Shown: one piece after another, positions 25,325-36,541 of the stretch
Numbering within the stretch: the first letter of the stretch is position 1
How the letters are laid out: each line of letters starts with the position of its first letter
NCBI RefSeq assembly: GCF_032854445.1
Contig: NC_088302.1
Location: 5,949,338-6,013,337, forward strand
Length of the DNA stretch: 64,000 nucleotides
Direction of reading: 5' to 3'
DNA from: Liolophura sinensis
Taxonomy: Eukaryota; Mollusca; Polyplacophora; Chitonida; Chitonidae
Notes under the pieces: model-generated
Databases searched by the model: none
Told to the model about the DNA's origin: nothing
The model's input: only the letters and a program-made list of their open reading frames with translations
Translations under genes and position numbers: made by a program

Positions 25325-25493
25325 TGTGGCCGCTGTGAGTTCAAGTCCAGCTCATGCTGGCTTCATCTCCGGCCGTATGTGGGAAAGTCTGCCAGCAACC
25401 TGCTATGCCCGGTTTCCTCCCACCGTAATGCTGGCTGCCATCGTATAATATTCTTGAGTACGGCATGAAACATCCATCAAAAAGTAAACAAAT
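25325..25493 (+). mobile_element. tRNA-derived SINE (copy d), tail shared with a tandem duplication
   Basis: Plus-oriented: a GAGTTCAAGTCC box-B-like motif, then CTCATGCTGGCTTCATCTCC, GGCCGTATGTGGGAAAGTCT, GGTTTCCTCCCACCGTAATG and the tail TATTCTTGAGTACGGCATGA. The box A region is truncated and about 30 bp around the GGTCGTGGG block are deleted compared with copy e. Its last bases (TCAAAAAGTAAACAAA) are the first bases of the following 97-bp duplication. Confidence 0.75.
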
Positions 25494-25670
25494 TATAGCT
25501 GTTACTTTGATTCATACTATATAGAAAATTTGTGAGTTAAAATTTTTGGTAAATTCCTCGATAGTTGATTTGATCAAAAAGTAAACAAATTATAGCTGTT
25601 ACTTTGATTCATACTATATTGAAAATTTGTGAGTTAAAATTTTGGGTAAATTCCTCGATAGTTGATTTGA
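25477..25670. repeat. 97-bp tandem duplication
   Basis: Two copies (25477-25573 and 25574-25670) beginning TCAAAAAGTAAACAAATTAT and ending TCGATAGTTGATTTGA, with about two differences, so the duplication is recent. The first bases are the tail of SINE copy d. Confidence 0.93.
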
Positions 25671-27884
25671 GTTCTACACCGTACTCAAAAATATTTGCTG
25701 TATTTAACTGTATTTGAACAGTTTCTTGAATTGTTTTCCAAATTACAGAATTCAAAAGAGATACCTGAATTGAGAAACTGTAGTTATGGCCAGAACTTTG
25801 GCTTTGGCATGCTTGGTGTTGATCAGTGTAATATGTTCTAAATTGAAAGCATTACGGCTGTCATGGTCATTCAGTTGTAAAGTTGAAACCTCATATTCAC
25901 TGGTTTGACTATTGATCTCTGTATGGATAGCTGTCAGGTGGTCATAAAGCATCTGTCAACTGTTAATACATTACACATGCAATTGAACAAATAACGTATG
26001 GGGTAAGGAGAGTCAGGAAAAGGACTGGTGCTATGTTATTTACATGACTTTGGTGTATTTACCCACAAGTATTAAGCAGTTTGATGTGTCTGATGTCAGG
26101 CATACTAATAAACTCAATCATCTTGTAAATATGCTGTCATGATCTGATCAAAGGCGGAAAGACACTGATATCTGTCTATCTTTGATCAGCAACCTGTTGT
26201 GAATAGTCTTGTTTTTGATACACTGGTTTGTTGTTGTTTTCACTGAAGTGGGGTGTAACCAGGGTTTAGATTCCAATCAATCCTCCCCCTATCTAAACCC
26301 GAGATTAGCATTTTCCAGTTTCTAACCAGGTTCACCCCCATGTTGCTTGCTCCTGCTTCAATTTGTGTGTTTGTGTTCCCTTTATTAAATCAATCAATCA
26401 AGCTCAGCGTAGATTATAAAACTCCTGACCTTTAACCTTTGTGGCATTTGTGCTAGGCCTTGTGTTAATTCAAGATCAAGAGAAGACTTGTTGTGTAAAT
26501 GTGACATGGGCCTGTAAAGGTTTTGGCAGACTTTGAAGTAAGCGCAGGTCACCTGCCTTTGGAGGTGAAATATCCCCCTCGAGAGTTGTTTACCTTTGAA
26601 ATGAACCGCAGTTTGCAAGGCGAGTTAGTCTATCATGTGTAATTAATTGTTATGGATGATCTCCTCTGTATTTATACAACAGCCTCTAAAAGCTTCCCTT
26701 TAAGGTGTTTTCTAAATATTGCCCAAATTGAATAAAAGCTTCATTTTCGACACGGTTTCAATAGATCAAAAGCTCAGGAGTTTCAAGGGGAGTCGTTCTT
26801 GGGAGCCACTGTTAAGAGCCTGCAGGGACCATGTTTCCCTTGTTAGGTTTGTGACACTGCTGACCTCTCTCATGGGGATGGAAGAGAAAGGAACTGATGT
26901 GAAGCTAAGAAAGACTGCTATGCCAAGAGCCAGCCGAGAGTACCTGGTGTATTTAGACCAGGTGAACTTCGGGTATTAAAGACAGGTCCAACCCTAGTAG
27001 TGACAATCTAAGAGAATGTCCAGATATGAGCCACTGTCAGATGTTTGATCGAGATAAACTTGACTGAATCTCTTTCGTGTTTTTTATCCCTTACCCATCC
27101 TACTCTTCTTTAAACTTCATACAGTAACAGGTTATAAAATATGAGGTTACGTATGGATACACCCAGCCCTTGTTTGTACCCCTATACTGTCAACCCCCGC
27201 ATTGTCCCTCATCCTCCCTGATGTAAAGCTTCACCTTCCACTCCCACACTGTGATGACTCTATTACCAGCCACTCTGCCATCAGGACAGCTTATCACAGA
27301 CTAATATGCTGTTAATGTGGGCTAAATGATACAAGCTGACCTTTTTCTTGGCGAGAACTGCCTATTACTGTCCCTGATGCCCCTTACATCGGAGCGCCAA
27401 GTCTATCCACTGATAAGTGGGTAACTGTTATGTGTATGATCAAGTTCACTCTGCTTGGCGCTTATCTATGGAGTGTTATACAGTGTAAATGAGGTTGTCT
27501 CCAGTCTGTTTTGATTGTGTGGGAAAACTTCAAAATTAAACAGCTGTGTTGAAGAGTCTACTTGTAGGCAAGGATATAAAAACAGAATTCATCCATAGGA
27601 TGTAATTGATTAGTGCTCAAGAAAATAAATAACCCAACAATTTTCCTCAAGAAAAGTGGCAGTTGATATACAGGAATAAAACAGACAAGTTTGTCAGTAC
27701 AGCAGTTGGATACACGCAAACAGTTAAGACACTGATGAATAGTTTGTCCGCCCCATTCAAAGAATGTGAAAAGTTTTTTTTTTTTTTCTTTTTTTCTTAT
27801 GCAGGCCCGTGTAAAGAATTTGACCTGTAATCTTTTGTATTAATTGACATTCTCATGATGTTCCGGATGCCTGTAAAATCAGAT

Positions 27885-28043
27885 TTTGCAATCTTGAGTC
27901 TTTATAGGTGAGAGAATGTGTATGGTAGCAGGGTTTTGCCAGCTGTTTGTTCGTTACCTGATTATTTGCAATCTTGACTCTTTATAGGTGAGAGAATATG
28001 GATCATAGCAGGGTTTTGCCAGCTATTTGTTCGTTACCTGATG
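27885..28043. repeat. 80-bp tandem duplication
   Basis: Two copies of TTTGCAATCTTGA(G/C)TCTT, TATAGGTGAGAGAAT and AGCAGGGTTTTGCCAGCT at 80-bp offset, with a handful of substitutions. Confidence 0.92.
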
Positions 28044-31000
28044 GAAATGGCCATCTGCCGTTTACTGTCACACCGTTAACCATGTTATTTACACTGACTA
28101 TAGCCGATTGTCTCTTTGTGCTGATTGACTGTAACATCTACATGCATGCTATTCCGGTGTCCATGAAGTGATTCATGATTTGTCTTGTACGAGATAAGAA
28201 TGATGACATATGTAAGCACCATAAGCCCAGTTATGTTACAGTGTTGATCTGGTTGTTGTGTTAATATAGTTTTCGGGAATGTCATAATGGATAAGAACAG
28301 ATTTTTAAAAAATACAAAATAAAAAACAAGGTACATGTACACACAAGCATGCACAGAAATTTCTTCAAGAAAACTGTATACATGTATGCAGAAAGCAGAA
28401 TATGATGCTTTAGATATGTTAGTTAAGTCAGGTACAAAGATAATTAGATCAGGTAACAGCCTAGTAATTGTGCCCTTGATCTGGGCAATAATCTGATCTG
28501 GAAATCAACATTTGTGAACTGAATACAGGAATCATTTGAGACCTTGGTAACTAGAATGGGGAACACTCCCTTCTTATGCAAGTCTGATATGGTCTACCTC
28601 TTTGATTTACAAAGCGGGTACGCAGAAAGTGAGTAAGTATTACAAAAAATCACAAAGGGTACAACTTTAGGTGGGGCTGTTGTAGGTTGAAAGGGTTGGG
28701 ATCTTGTATGGTATCAAAATAAGCGCTTGATTTATCATTTAATGGTGAAAAATGGACTGTAAAATACATAAAGGAAAGTCAATAACAATATTTGTAAGGC
28801 ACTTTTATATAGAGCAGTTCTGAAATATGTACATAGGTTTAACAGTCTCATCTGACCCATTCAGTGATATGATATAATAACAGGATTCGTGTATCAAAGG
28901 TTAAACTATTGTGATAGACTATAATTGTGAAGACTACTTTATGCTCGAAAAGATGTGCTCAATCGCTTTCGCAAATTAATGTCCTTTTACGAGCAAATGT
29001 CTCAGACAGATTCACTATAAAATGTAGTTGTTGTGTTCGGTGTTGAAAGCACTGTGGTTTTCTGTGTTGAAACAGCTAATTCATTTCACTTGGTTGAGTG
29101 GATGTTTTCTTTCTTCTTTCCTTTTTTTGCCAGCCTGTAACATGATTCACAACTTGGGCCTTTTGTTCTGCTGATTTACATGGTGAATCCTATCTTGTCG
29201 CCTTTTTTTTCTTATGCTGTCACTCTGCAAAGATTGATGCTTTTTTAGGCATTGATGATGAGAGTTTCTGGGTCATTTTTGTTTAATGCGGAAAGTTGTT
29301 TGGTTTTTCGGTTCAAACTAATGCATCACTAGTTTGTTGTCCTCTGACAGTGCTGGTTTGTCGGGGAAGACCATTTGACAAGGATATTCTTTTGATCGTC
29401 GAGGCTGAGAGTGACATCATAATAATTGTAGTTGTAGGTAAAGTGCTTTTTGCTGAGGTATTGAATATGTTACATGTCACTCTTACATGTACTTAGAGAA
29501 GATGAACGTGAAAGTGAAGATTTGCTCTGTTTAATAGAATTTCTTGATGTCAGGAAGGAAGAATAGTGCTCTTTGTGGACTTGTATGTTTAAATTTTTCT
29601 GAATTTCTGCTGTGATCTGAATTCAGGGAGCGCAAATTAACATTTGACATGTTGTGTAATGGGACAAGGTACAAGTTAAAATGGGTCACTCCATGAAAGT
29701 ACTTGTGCACTGGGTGATAATTGGTGCTGGGCTGGTGAGGTATTGTGGTGGGACAGTTTTGTGGTTGACTCCTTATCTGACCACCTCATTGTTGACAGAA
29801 GTGGTTGGTAAGGGCTGGGAAGGGACTGTGGAGCCACATGGGTTACCTTCCATCCTTCATACCTGCTTGTCGGACATACCCACTTAATCCAGGGTGTTAG
29901 CAGAGGGGACAGAAGAGGAGAGGCTTGACATTGCTAACCTGCTGAACACCTATCTGTCACACTTGTTAATTAACACTTCACCAGAGCTGTCTAGGTACAT
30001 TCTGCTGGACTATCACAGACACTTTTATGTTGTCCTGCATGAGTTGATGTTAAATATAGAATGATCAAGTGACAGACTGGTGTGAGTTGTAATGGTTGTA
30101 TATTCAGAACATATTAATGTTTGTTTACCTGTCTATCACCTCTATTGACATTGGGCTAGTGGAATTTAAATTTATTCTAATGTAAAGTTCAAAATAATGA
30201 TATTTTCATCAGTATAATGTTAGCAGAATGTACACACTGTATTTCACCTGAAGTGTGCTATAAAAATGCACTCTTAAATCCTTATAAATGCATTAAAATG
30301 ACACTATGGTTGTTAACACTAACACTAAACTTCAGATGAAATACAGTATTCAAATGTATCATGAGATTTCTGTAACAAAACATGTCGATATGCTGCACTG
30401 TTTAAGCTAAAGACATTTTACACAAGCTTAACCTGGGAAGTTACTCTATCTTTGGTCTAAGTGTGCAAGAAAGAATGGTCCTGCTCCTGTGTGTGGACTT
30501 TCTGACAAATGATTGAACTCTATAGTTGATCAATACTAATACTGTGAGAGTTATAAGCAGATTGTTACTCGTAAGACTAGGTTTTCCCTGTATCAAAGCT
30601 GAAATGAAATCTAGATGTGTATATCATATAAGTAAACACACCACAGTTCTTTGATAGGCAATAGCCCAGGTGTTTACGAGGTTTGTGTTTAATCCCACTG
30701 TGTGGCTTTCTGTATGTGAAGGAGATTATCTCTACAAGTAGATTATCAGGAGTAATGTTATGGAGGCCGAGGTGTTGTAACAGACACCCATGTGTCAATG
30801 GCCCTCCCAAATGGAGGTTCCAGGTCAATAATCGTGTGGCAGTAAACGGCAGATTGCCATGCGATTGTTACCTTAAAATCTTCAAGAATGTTTCAAGCCT
30901 TAAAATTTAATCTATCCAAATATTAAAATATGGTTTAAGTTGACATTCATGAAAATTATGCATGTGGACTACGCTTTGATTTCAAATGTTCATCTATCCA

Positions 31001-32676
31001 GCTGAAGGATTCTATACAACAAATGCATACTTAGGCCCCAGTCTGTAAGTTCAATGAAATGAATACATACATGTAGTTATAAATCAGCTAGAGCACATGG
31101 GATTCTAGGCACTTTGTCCATGCTCACAGACAGGAAAATTATACTCAAGTATTTTTTTAAGAAGCACAGAACGAAGGAGACTTTGAGGGAATATCACTCA
31201 CGCTCTTGTTCTTGGAAGAAATTACATGTACCTGTGATATTCATGAAATTGTCACACAACACAGAGAATTTATAAATGTTGCAAGGCAAGATATGTTCAA
31301 GCCATATTCAAGCCATATTCATGGCCGGTCAGTATATTGCTGCCCAAATAAACAATTAACAATATCCAAGTTAAAATTATCCCCTTTTGTCTTAAAGATC
31401 AAAAAAGTCTGAATTATGCCATCAATTCTTTCACCCAAGAATATTACATCTTGGCTTACAGTAAACTTCTGTGTACTTCTTTTACTATTGTCTCCCACCA
31501 GAAAGCACACGCAAGGCTAGGAAGAGCACTACATTAGGCCTACCTGTCCTAGCCCAAGGAGATTCGTTTTCACATCAGATTGAGTTGTCATTTTCTTAGA
31601 CAGGTGTGGATTTCAAAGTAAATCTAGCGGTAAGAAAAGGGCTATTATGAGTAAATACAGGCCTAATACCAGTACTGTGGGCTAGATTAACTCATGTCTT
31701 TGTACCTTTGAAATTTAAGCAGCTATTTAGTAGTTTAAGTTGGCCAGAATTGAAGTGTTGAGTTGTCAGAGGCACTGCTTAATGTCTCTGAGCCTGACCT
31801 TTCACAGGTGGAGCGTATGCTGACATCACTTTGAAATTGCGCTGCAGGGTTATGAAGTGGGTCAGAGTTTGTGCGATTCTCATACTGGGGTTATGAATGA
31901 TTGCATTAGTGGATGGCTTGTTTATGGCTTCTATCAGTAATATTTCATATCATGATGCCAGCAGGGATAGCTGGCTACTACGTAAGTTATATTGTGATTT
32001 GTGGAAGTAAATCTTAACAAGTGTCAGATAGGCGATGTTATGCCTTACCGCTAAAACCGTAGTCGAATAAACATTGAACAATGTCAGTCAAACTAAAGTG
32101 CTGTGATTTTATTTGTCAACTTCCGTTAGGTAATTCATCACATAAAGTAACATAAACTTCATACCTTGCAATTTGAATGCCGAAAAGGTCATAGGTAAAG
32201 ACTGCTCTGCATACATCATGCGTGGAGATGAGTGGAAATGCAGAGAGATCTTCCTGATGCTCTTTGATTTGACTGAACAAACACCTTGTTTTGTAATATC
32301 CCAGCCAATGAAAACCACATGTTAAAAAATTGCTCAGGAAGAAATTGTGGGATATTGGATGTTTCCTTTGCCATCATACCATGGCTTTCAGGATAGGTGG
32401 CTTTAAAAGTGGGAAGGCAGATTTTAAAATGGTCTAGTCTACTTGAAGGAGAAATGTAGTACAGCAGGTATTCAGTATAGGTGATGCGACATTAGCTGGC
32501 ATTTATGTTCACGCAGTCATTTCTCATTAACTGCTGGAGAGCATTTATTAGGTTGTCCCTACAAGTAGATTGTGTTTGCTTTGACCATCCCATGTATGGA
32601 TGTACAATAGGCATAATGATATGCTGTTTTAACCCTTTCCATGCGTAATTCCATATTACATAACATATAGCCCTTG

Positions 32677-32690
32677 CGTAATTAATTACG
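32677..32690. other. Subterminal palindrome, left end of piggyBac relic
   Basis: CGTAATTAATTACG, a perfect 14-bp palindrome 44 bp from the element's outer left end. It may be a transposase-binding site; its role is inferred. Confidence 0.6.
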
Positions 32691-32776
32691 GCTTTTTTGA
32701 TCAAATTGCTATCCTTGCTTTTGCTATGGTTTTTATAGAGTCAAGTGTATAATTTTAGCCAAGAACTGAGAGGGAA

Positions 32777-32960
32777 TTAATTATCCTCTATTTCTCTTTT
32801 TTTGAAACACCAACAGTGCGGTACCCATTCACAGGGATGCCCATTGGGAAGGGCAAAAAGGGCACTATATGCTATGTAGATATGAATTTTCAAAAAAACA
32901 ATGTATATATAGCCACAAAAATCCACAAAAAATAAAACTGATGGTGATGAAATCTCATTT
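32777..32960 (-). pseudogene. Possible piggyBac transposase C-terminal remnant
   Basis: Just inside the left TIR, the minus strand is open over about 60 codons and ends ...GHPCEWVPHCWCFKKREIEDN before a TAA at 32777-32779. The CxxxxxHCxCFKK arrangement resembles the cysteine-rich C-terminal end of piggyBac transposases (an LC...CF..YH type motif), and its position next to the terminal repeat is where the C-terminus belongs. Residues upstream are low-complexity and unconvincing, suggesting the internal deletion joins N- and C-terminal parts between about 32960 and 33010. This could be chance; a profile comparison would decide. Confidence 0.4.
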
Positions 32961-33010
32961 ATTTATGAATCCTATGAATTCCAGGGTCTATTCGGCACTA
33001 GTAATTTTTT

Positions 33011-33513
33011 TTAGTGTGGTACAAGCCAAAACAGGGGGCTGGGTGGAGGGCTGGGTGGGAGCCTACCCGCCCCCCTCCTGCGCCTGTTATTCCCCTGGTC
33101 ACCTCGAACCGGCGGTCTGTCTCGAGTAGGCTTACGTGCATGTAGCCTTGCTCTACCCCTGGGCCTTCCCCTCACACCACCAGCCTGTGTTTCCATAACG
33201 GTATTATCGTCGGCATTGTCACCAGAACTGTTGTGAGACCCATTATCAGTCGTGTGTTCGCCAAAACTTGTGTTGTTGTCTGCATCTGACTCGTCACTTG
33301 AGAACTGCCACCGCCCGAATGATCGTCATCAAACTGGTCTTCTACTTCAAAATCACTTCCGTGATCACTATTTGCACTGTCATTGCTTCCTAGGCTATCT
33401 TCCGAATCATATTCGTCATCGTCCAACCAGTCACTGATAATGCTACGAGCTTGTTCAGCGGAATATCGCTGACGTTTTCTTCCCTCACATGCGGCTTGCA
33501 TGGGCTCCGCCAT
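33011..33513 (-). pseudogene. piggyBac transposase N-terminal fragment, frameshifted and truncated
   Basis: Reading from ATG at 33513 the protein begins MAEPMQAACEGRKRQRYSAE, then has an acidic run with DWLDDDEYDSEDS, repeated S/D/N residues and DQFDDD. The acidic Ser/Asp-rich head is typical of piggyBac transposases. Near 33290-33310 the acidic composition jumps to another frame (SDESDADNNTS...), showing a one-base indel. The second frame continues through GDNADDNTV to a basic, Arg/Gly-rich segment (GGVRGRPRGRARLHARKP) and stops just after WLVPH at 33011. The DDD catalytic domain that should follow is missing. An upstream in-frame ATG at 33540 is possible, but the MAEPM start lies in a better initiation context. 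It cannot make a working transposase. The assignment rests on composition plus the surrounding TIR/TTAA structure, not on an alignment. Confidence 0.72.
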
Positions 33514-33707
33514 TTTGTTGGCCTCTCGCCTTGTAAACAAAGTCTGACCTAGTTTTACCCAACAGTCCTAGTCGGGATAAATGAAAACGACGCTAGATCG
33601 CTCTAAATTTAGGCTTTAGTTAAGGGGGAATCCCTTACAGGTCACCAGAATAGCCTAGCCTCATTCTCAGAAAAGCTACGTCACGGAACTCCCTACCTGC
33701 ATAAATC

Positions 33708-33764
33708 ACGCGTTTACGCGTCTAACGCAAGCTGATGTGGTCTACAGAAAACGCGTATACGCGT
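33708..33764. other. Paired subterminal near-identical palindromes, right end of piggyBac relic
   Basis: ACGCGTTTACGCGT at 33708-33721 and the perfect palindrome ACGCGTATACGCGT at 33751-33764. They differ at one base and lie 43 bp apart, inside the right terminal repeat. Such subterminal repeats are typical binding sites for a cognate transposase, but no binding is shown here. Confidence 0.65.
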
Positions 33765-36541
33765 CAAACGCATGGAAAGGGTTAAGAGGCTTTGGTTTAC
33801 CAACCACATCACAGAATTAGACATCATTTTAGACTAAAATTTAAACAACTTTCATGTGGACACAATCCAGGCATCTGAAAAGTGGATAAGCCAAATTATG
33901 TGACCTTTGTCTGAAATGAATGTACATATTAATTAAGTTGATCTTGAATTTGCAGCCAAAGTGATCATTGATTCTTGTTATAGTCAGGTCACAAAGGAAA
34001 GAAGTTCCTTAGGCATAGCGGAGGAATATATAACCGCTTTACCGGTCTTGAAAATGTTCCCATTGTAGAATTTATAGTGCTTTTCTACTTTATTCTCACT
34101 TTTGTCAAAATTTCTTATTTTTCCCAAGCAAGCCTACAGAGTTTTCTCACTAGTAGTATTATACAGATATGGGGGTTTATGAAATATGAGATGCCTTGGC
34201 TGTTGATCTGAGGCACTATGATATTTTGCAGACCAAACAATGCCAATTGTGTCTCTCCACATGTCCTAAGGAGTTTCATTAAAATGTCAGCTGTAGCTGG
34301 CCAGGTTGCTCTTGGCACTTGGACTGTTTACTTATGGTTTGCTAGACACCACAACTGTTGATTTTTCCTCTGAAATAGCTGGCTTCCTGGCAGGACTTTC
34401 TCCTCTTAGATAGGCCAGTGGAAGAAATTTTTGCTTATAATTTGATCCTTGGAGGAAATATGACCCAATTGTGGTTCAGGAGGGAGGAAGGTTGAGATCT
34501 TCTTATTGACAGACAGTTTTGTACATACCTATATCCCAGTTACTGGTTGTTGATAGGGGTTTCAGGTTTTAAGGCAAATGTAGAACTAATGTAGAACAAA
34601 TGAGACTTTATTCCAGGCTAAATTTAATACCTGACTTGACTTCTGATACATGTCTGATATGTACTGTAAGCCCAGATGTCTGACTTAAGCCAAGGTGACA
34701 TGAATTGCCTCACTGTTAAACAGTTACTGTGCATAATGTAGTCAAGAAGTAAATTTTACTTAAAATATGAAGAATCCTGGTATCTTTTAATGTGAACTAC
34801 ATGACAAGCAATGTGTGTTCATTATCAGTTAATAGATGAACTATGATGCAGTGCAGATTTTGTATTGAAATATTCAAACTTGGGATAGTAGATCCTGAGT
34901 GTTCCCAAGGCAGACACATGATACATTACTGTACCTGTACTCCTGAACAAAAAGCAGTGGGACCTTGATTCAGGTACTGATATGTGGATGTCCAAGTGCA
35001 TGTATTACCAGTAACCCATGTGTCCCTTTACTGCTTTGTGTGATTAACACAACTTGGAGTAACTTATCACCAGTAGTACAAAAGTCTTTGTCAAGGCGGT
35101 TATCTGGCCTGTACCTCCTGTGCTCTATTTTAATGGATTAGTAGCCTGAGGAATGCAGAGACTCCTTTCACTGTAACTTATCTGACAGTTGGCATGTGTG
35201 GGGGAATCCTGCTAATGTAAGGCTAATGGTGGCTTAGCATGAAGGCTTGGATTACAGTTGGCTCCAGTGGGTGAACTGAGCCCGTGTAGGGGGAGATTGG
35301 AGGGGGGTGAGGTCGTCATAGGGAGTGTCAGGCTTGATGGGTAAGAACCCGGTACATGTACCTGTAGAGCTGTTGTACCCCCTTAGTCTGTTGTTTCACT
35401 GTTCACCTGGCTGAGTATCTTGTCAGGTTCTATGGAAGGTTGATTCAGGTTGCAAGTATAAGCTGAAATATGTGAACATAAATCACATTGAAATTCAGAT
35501 AGATGGCCCAATTTTCATAGCCAACACGTACACATTCAAAAGGGTGCAAGTACATGTATTCCCGTGACGGCAATCATCAGACTGAAATTGTATTTAAAAA
35601 AAAAACATTTTTTTCATACCTATACATGTAAATGTATAAAATTTTGCACTGCTTTCATTGGTGTTGGTGGCAACCTGCAGTAGTCTGAGTTACAAGTTCG
35701 ATAAATAGTTCAGGTGAAAACTGGTCTTTCATTTATCCTTTATTAATATTTAAATACGAGGCCACAGAGCAGTGTACATGAACATATTTTACTGCGGCAT
35801 TTACCGATCACACTTACCTGTGAGGGTGCTGCTCATTTTCACCTCTGCTGCATGGAAGAACTGTCCTGAACAGGGTTTATTGAGCTTGTCTAATTGATGT
35901 TTACCACCAGAATGGATGGACCAGTTTGGGATGAATGAGCTCTTGATAAACCCAGGTGTGTGGGTGACCTGGCTAAGCCTCGGTTGACCTCATTACATTT
36001 GATGATACCTGTGAAGTGAAGTTCAACTGTCCCTTGAAATGCTCAGTCACCCAGAAGGCCACCCATTTCTGTTATATCCATTGTCCCAAAACTGTTATAC
36101 TAGATGTAGTGTCCATATCATAATTGGAATATAATGTAAATATGTAGGCCAAAAGTTAAGCAAAATAATTTTCAAAGCCATTCTTTAACCTTTCATGTGA
36201 CTGTTTTCTGTATAATATACTATCACAGTCTTTGTAGAAAAAGAAATGTCATGTGAATATTATCAAGTCCATGTGCATATACAGTACAATGACCAGGAAT
36301 AAAATTCTTCAGTTTTTAATGATTCCAAGAGATATTACTTAAGTACAATCAAGGTGTTCACAAAGAATTCTGACAGGAGATATTTGATCTGTAAAATGAT
36401 GTTAAAATGATGTAGGAAATTAGTCATTGGGCCACCCAGTGGGTAATCTAATGTAAGAAAAATTGAAGATATGAAGACTTGCTAATCCAGTAGAAAAATC
36501 TCATTTAACCTGTAAAAGGCCATAGAATGAGACAGAAGTCC

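Larger units (their letters stand above)
32629..33785 (-). mobile_element. Internally deleted piggyBac transposon with TTAA target duplication
   Basis: Cut-and-paste transposon relic of the piggyBac superfamily. It is flanked on both sides by TTAA (32629-32632 and 33782-33785), the obligatory piggyBac target site. Its ends are a perfect 14-bp inverted repeat: CCCTTTCCATGCGT at 32633-32646 and ACGCATGGAAAGGG at 33768-33781. Start with CCC and TTAA flanks are family hallmarks. Total length is 1,149 bp without target sites, whereas autonomous elements are usually 2-3 kb or more. Reading on the minus strand, the right half encodes an acidic transposase N-terminus and the left end may encode the Cys-rich C-terminus; the catalytic DDD core is absent. 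GC content and CpG density in the right half are higher than in the surrounding intron, consistent with insertion from elsewhere. It lies antisense to the host gene. Confidence 0.9.
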
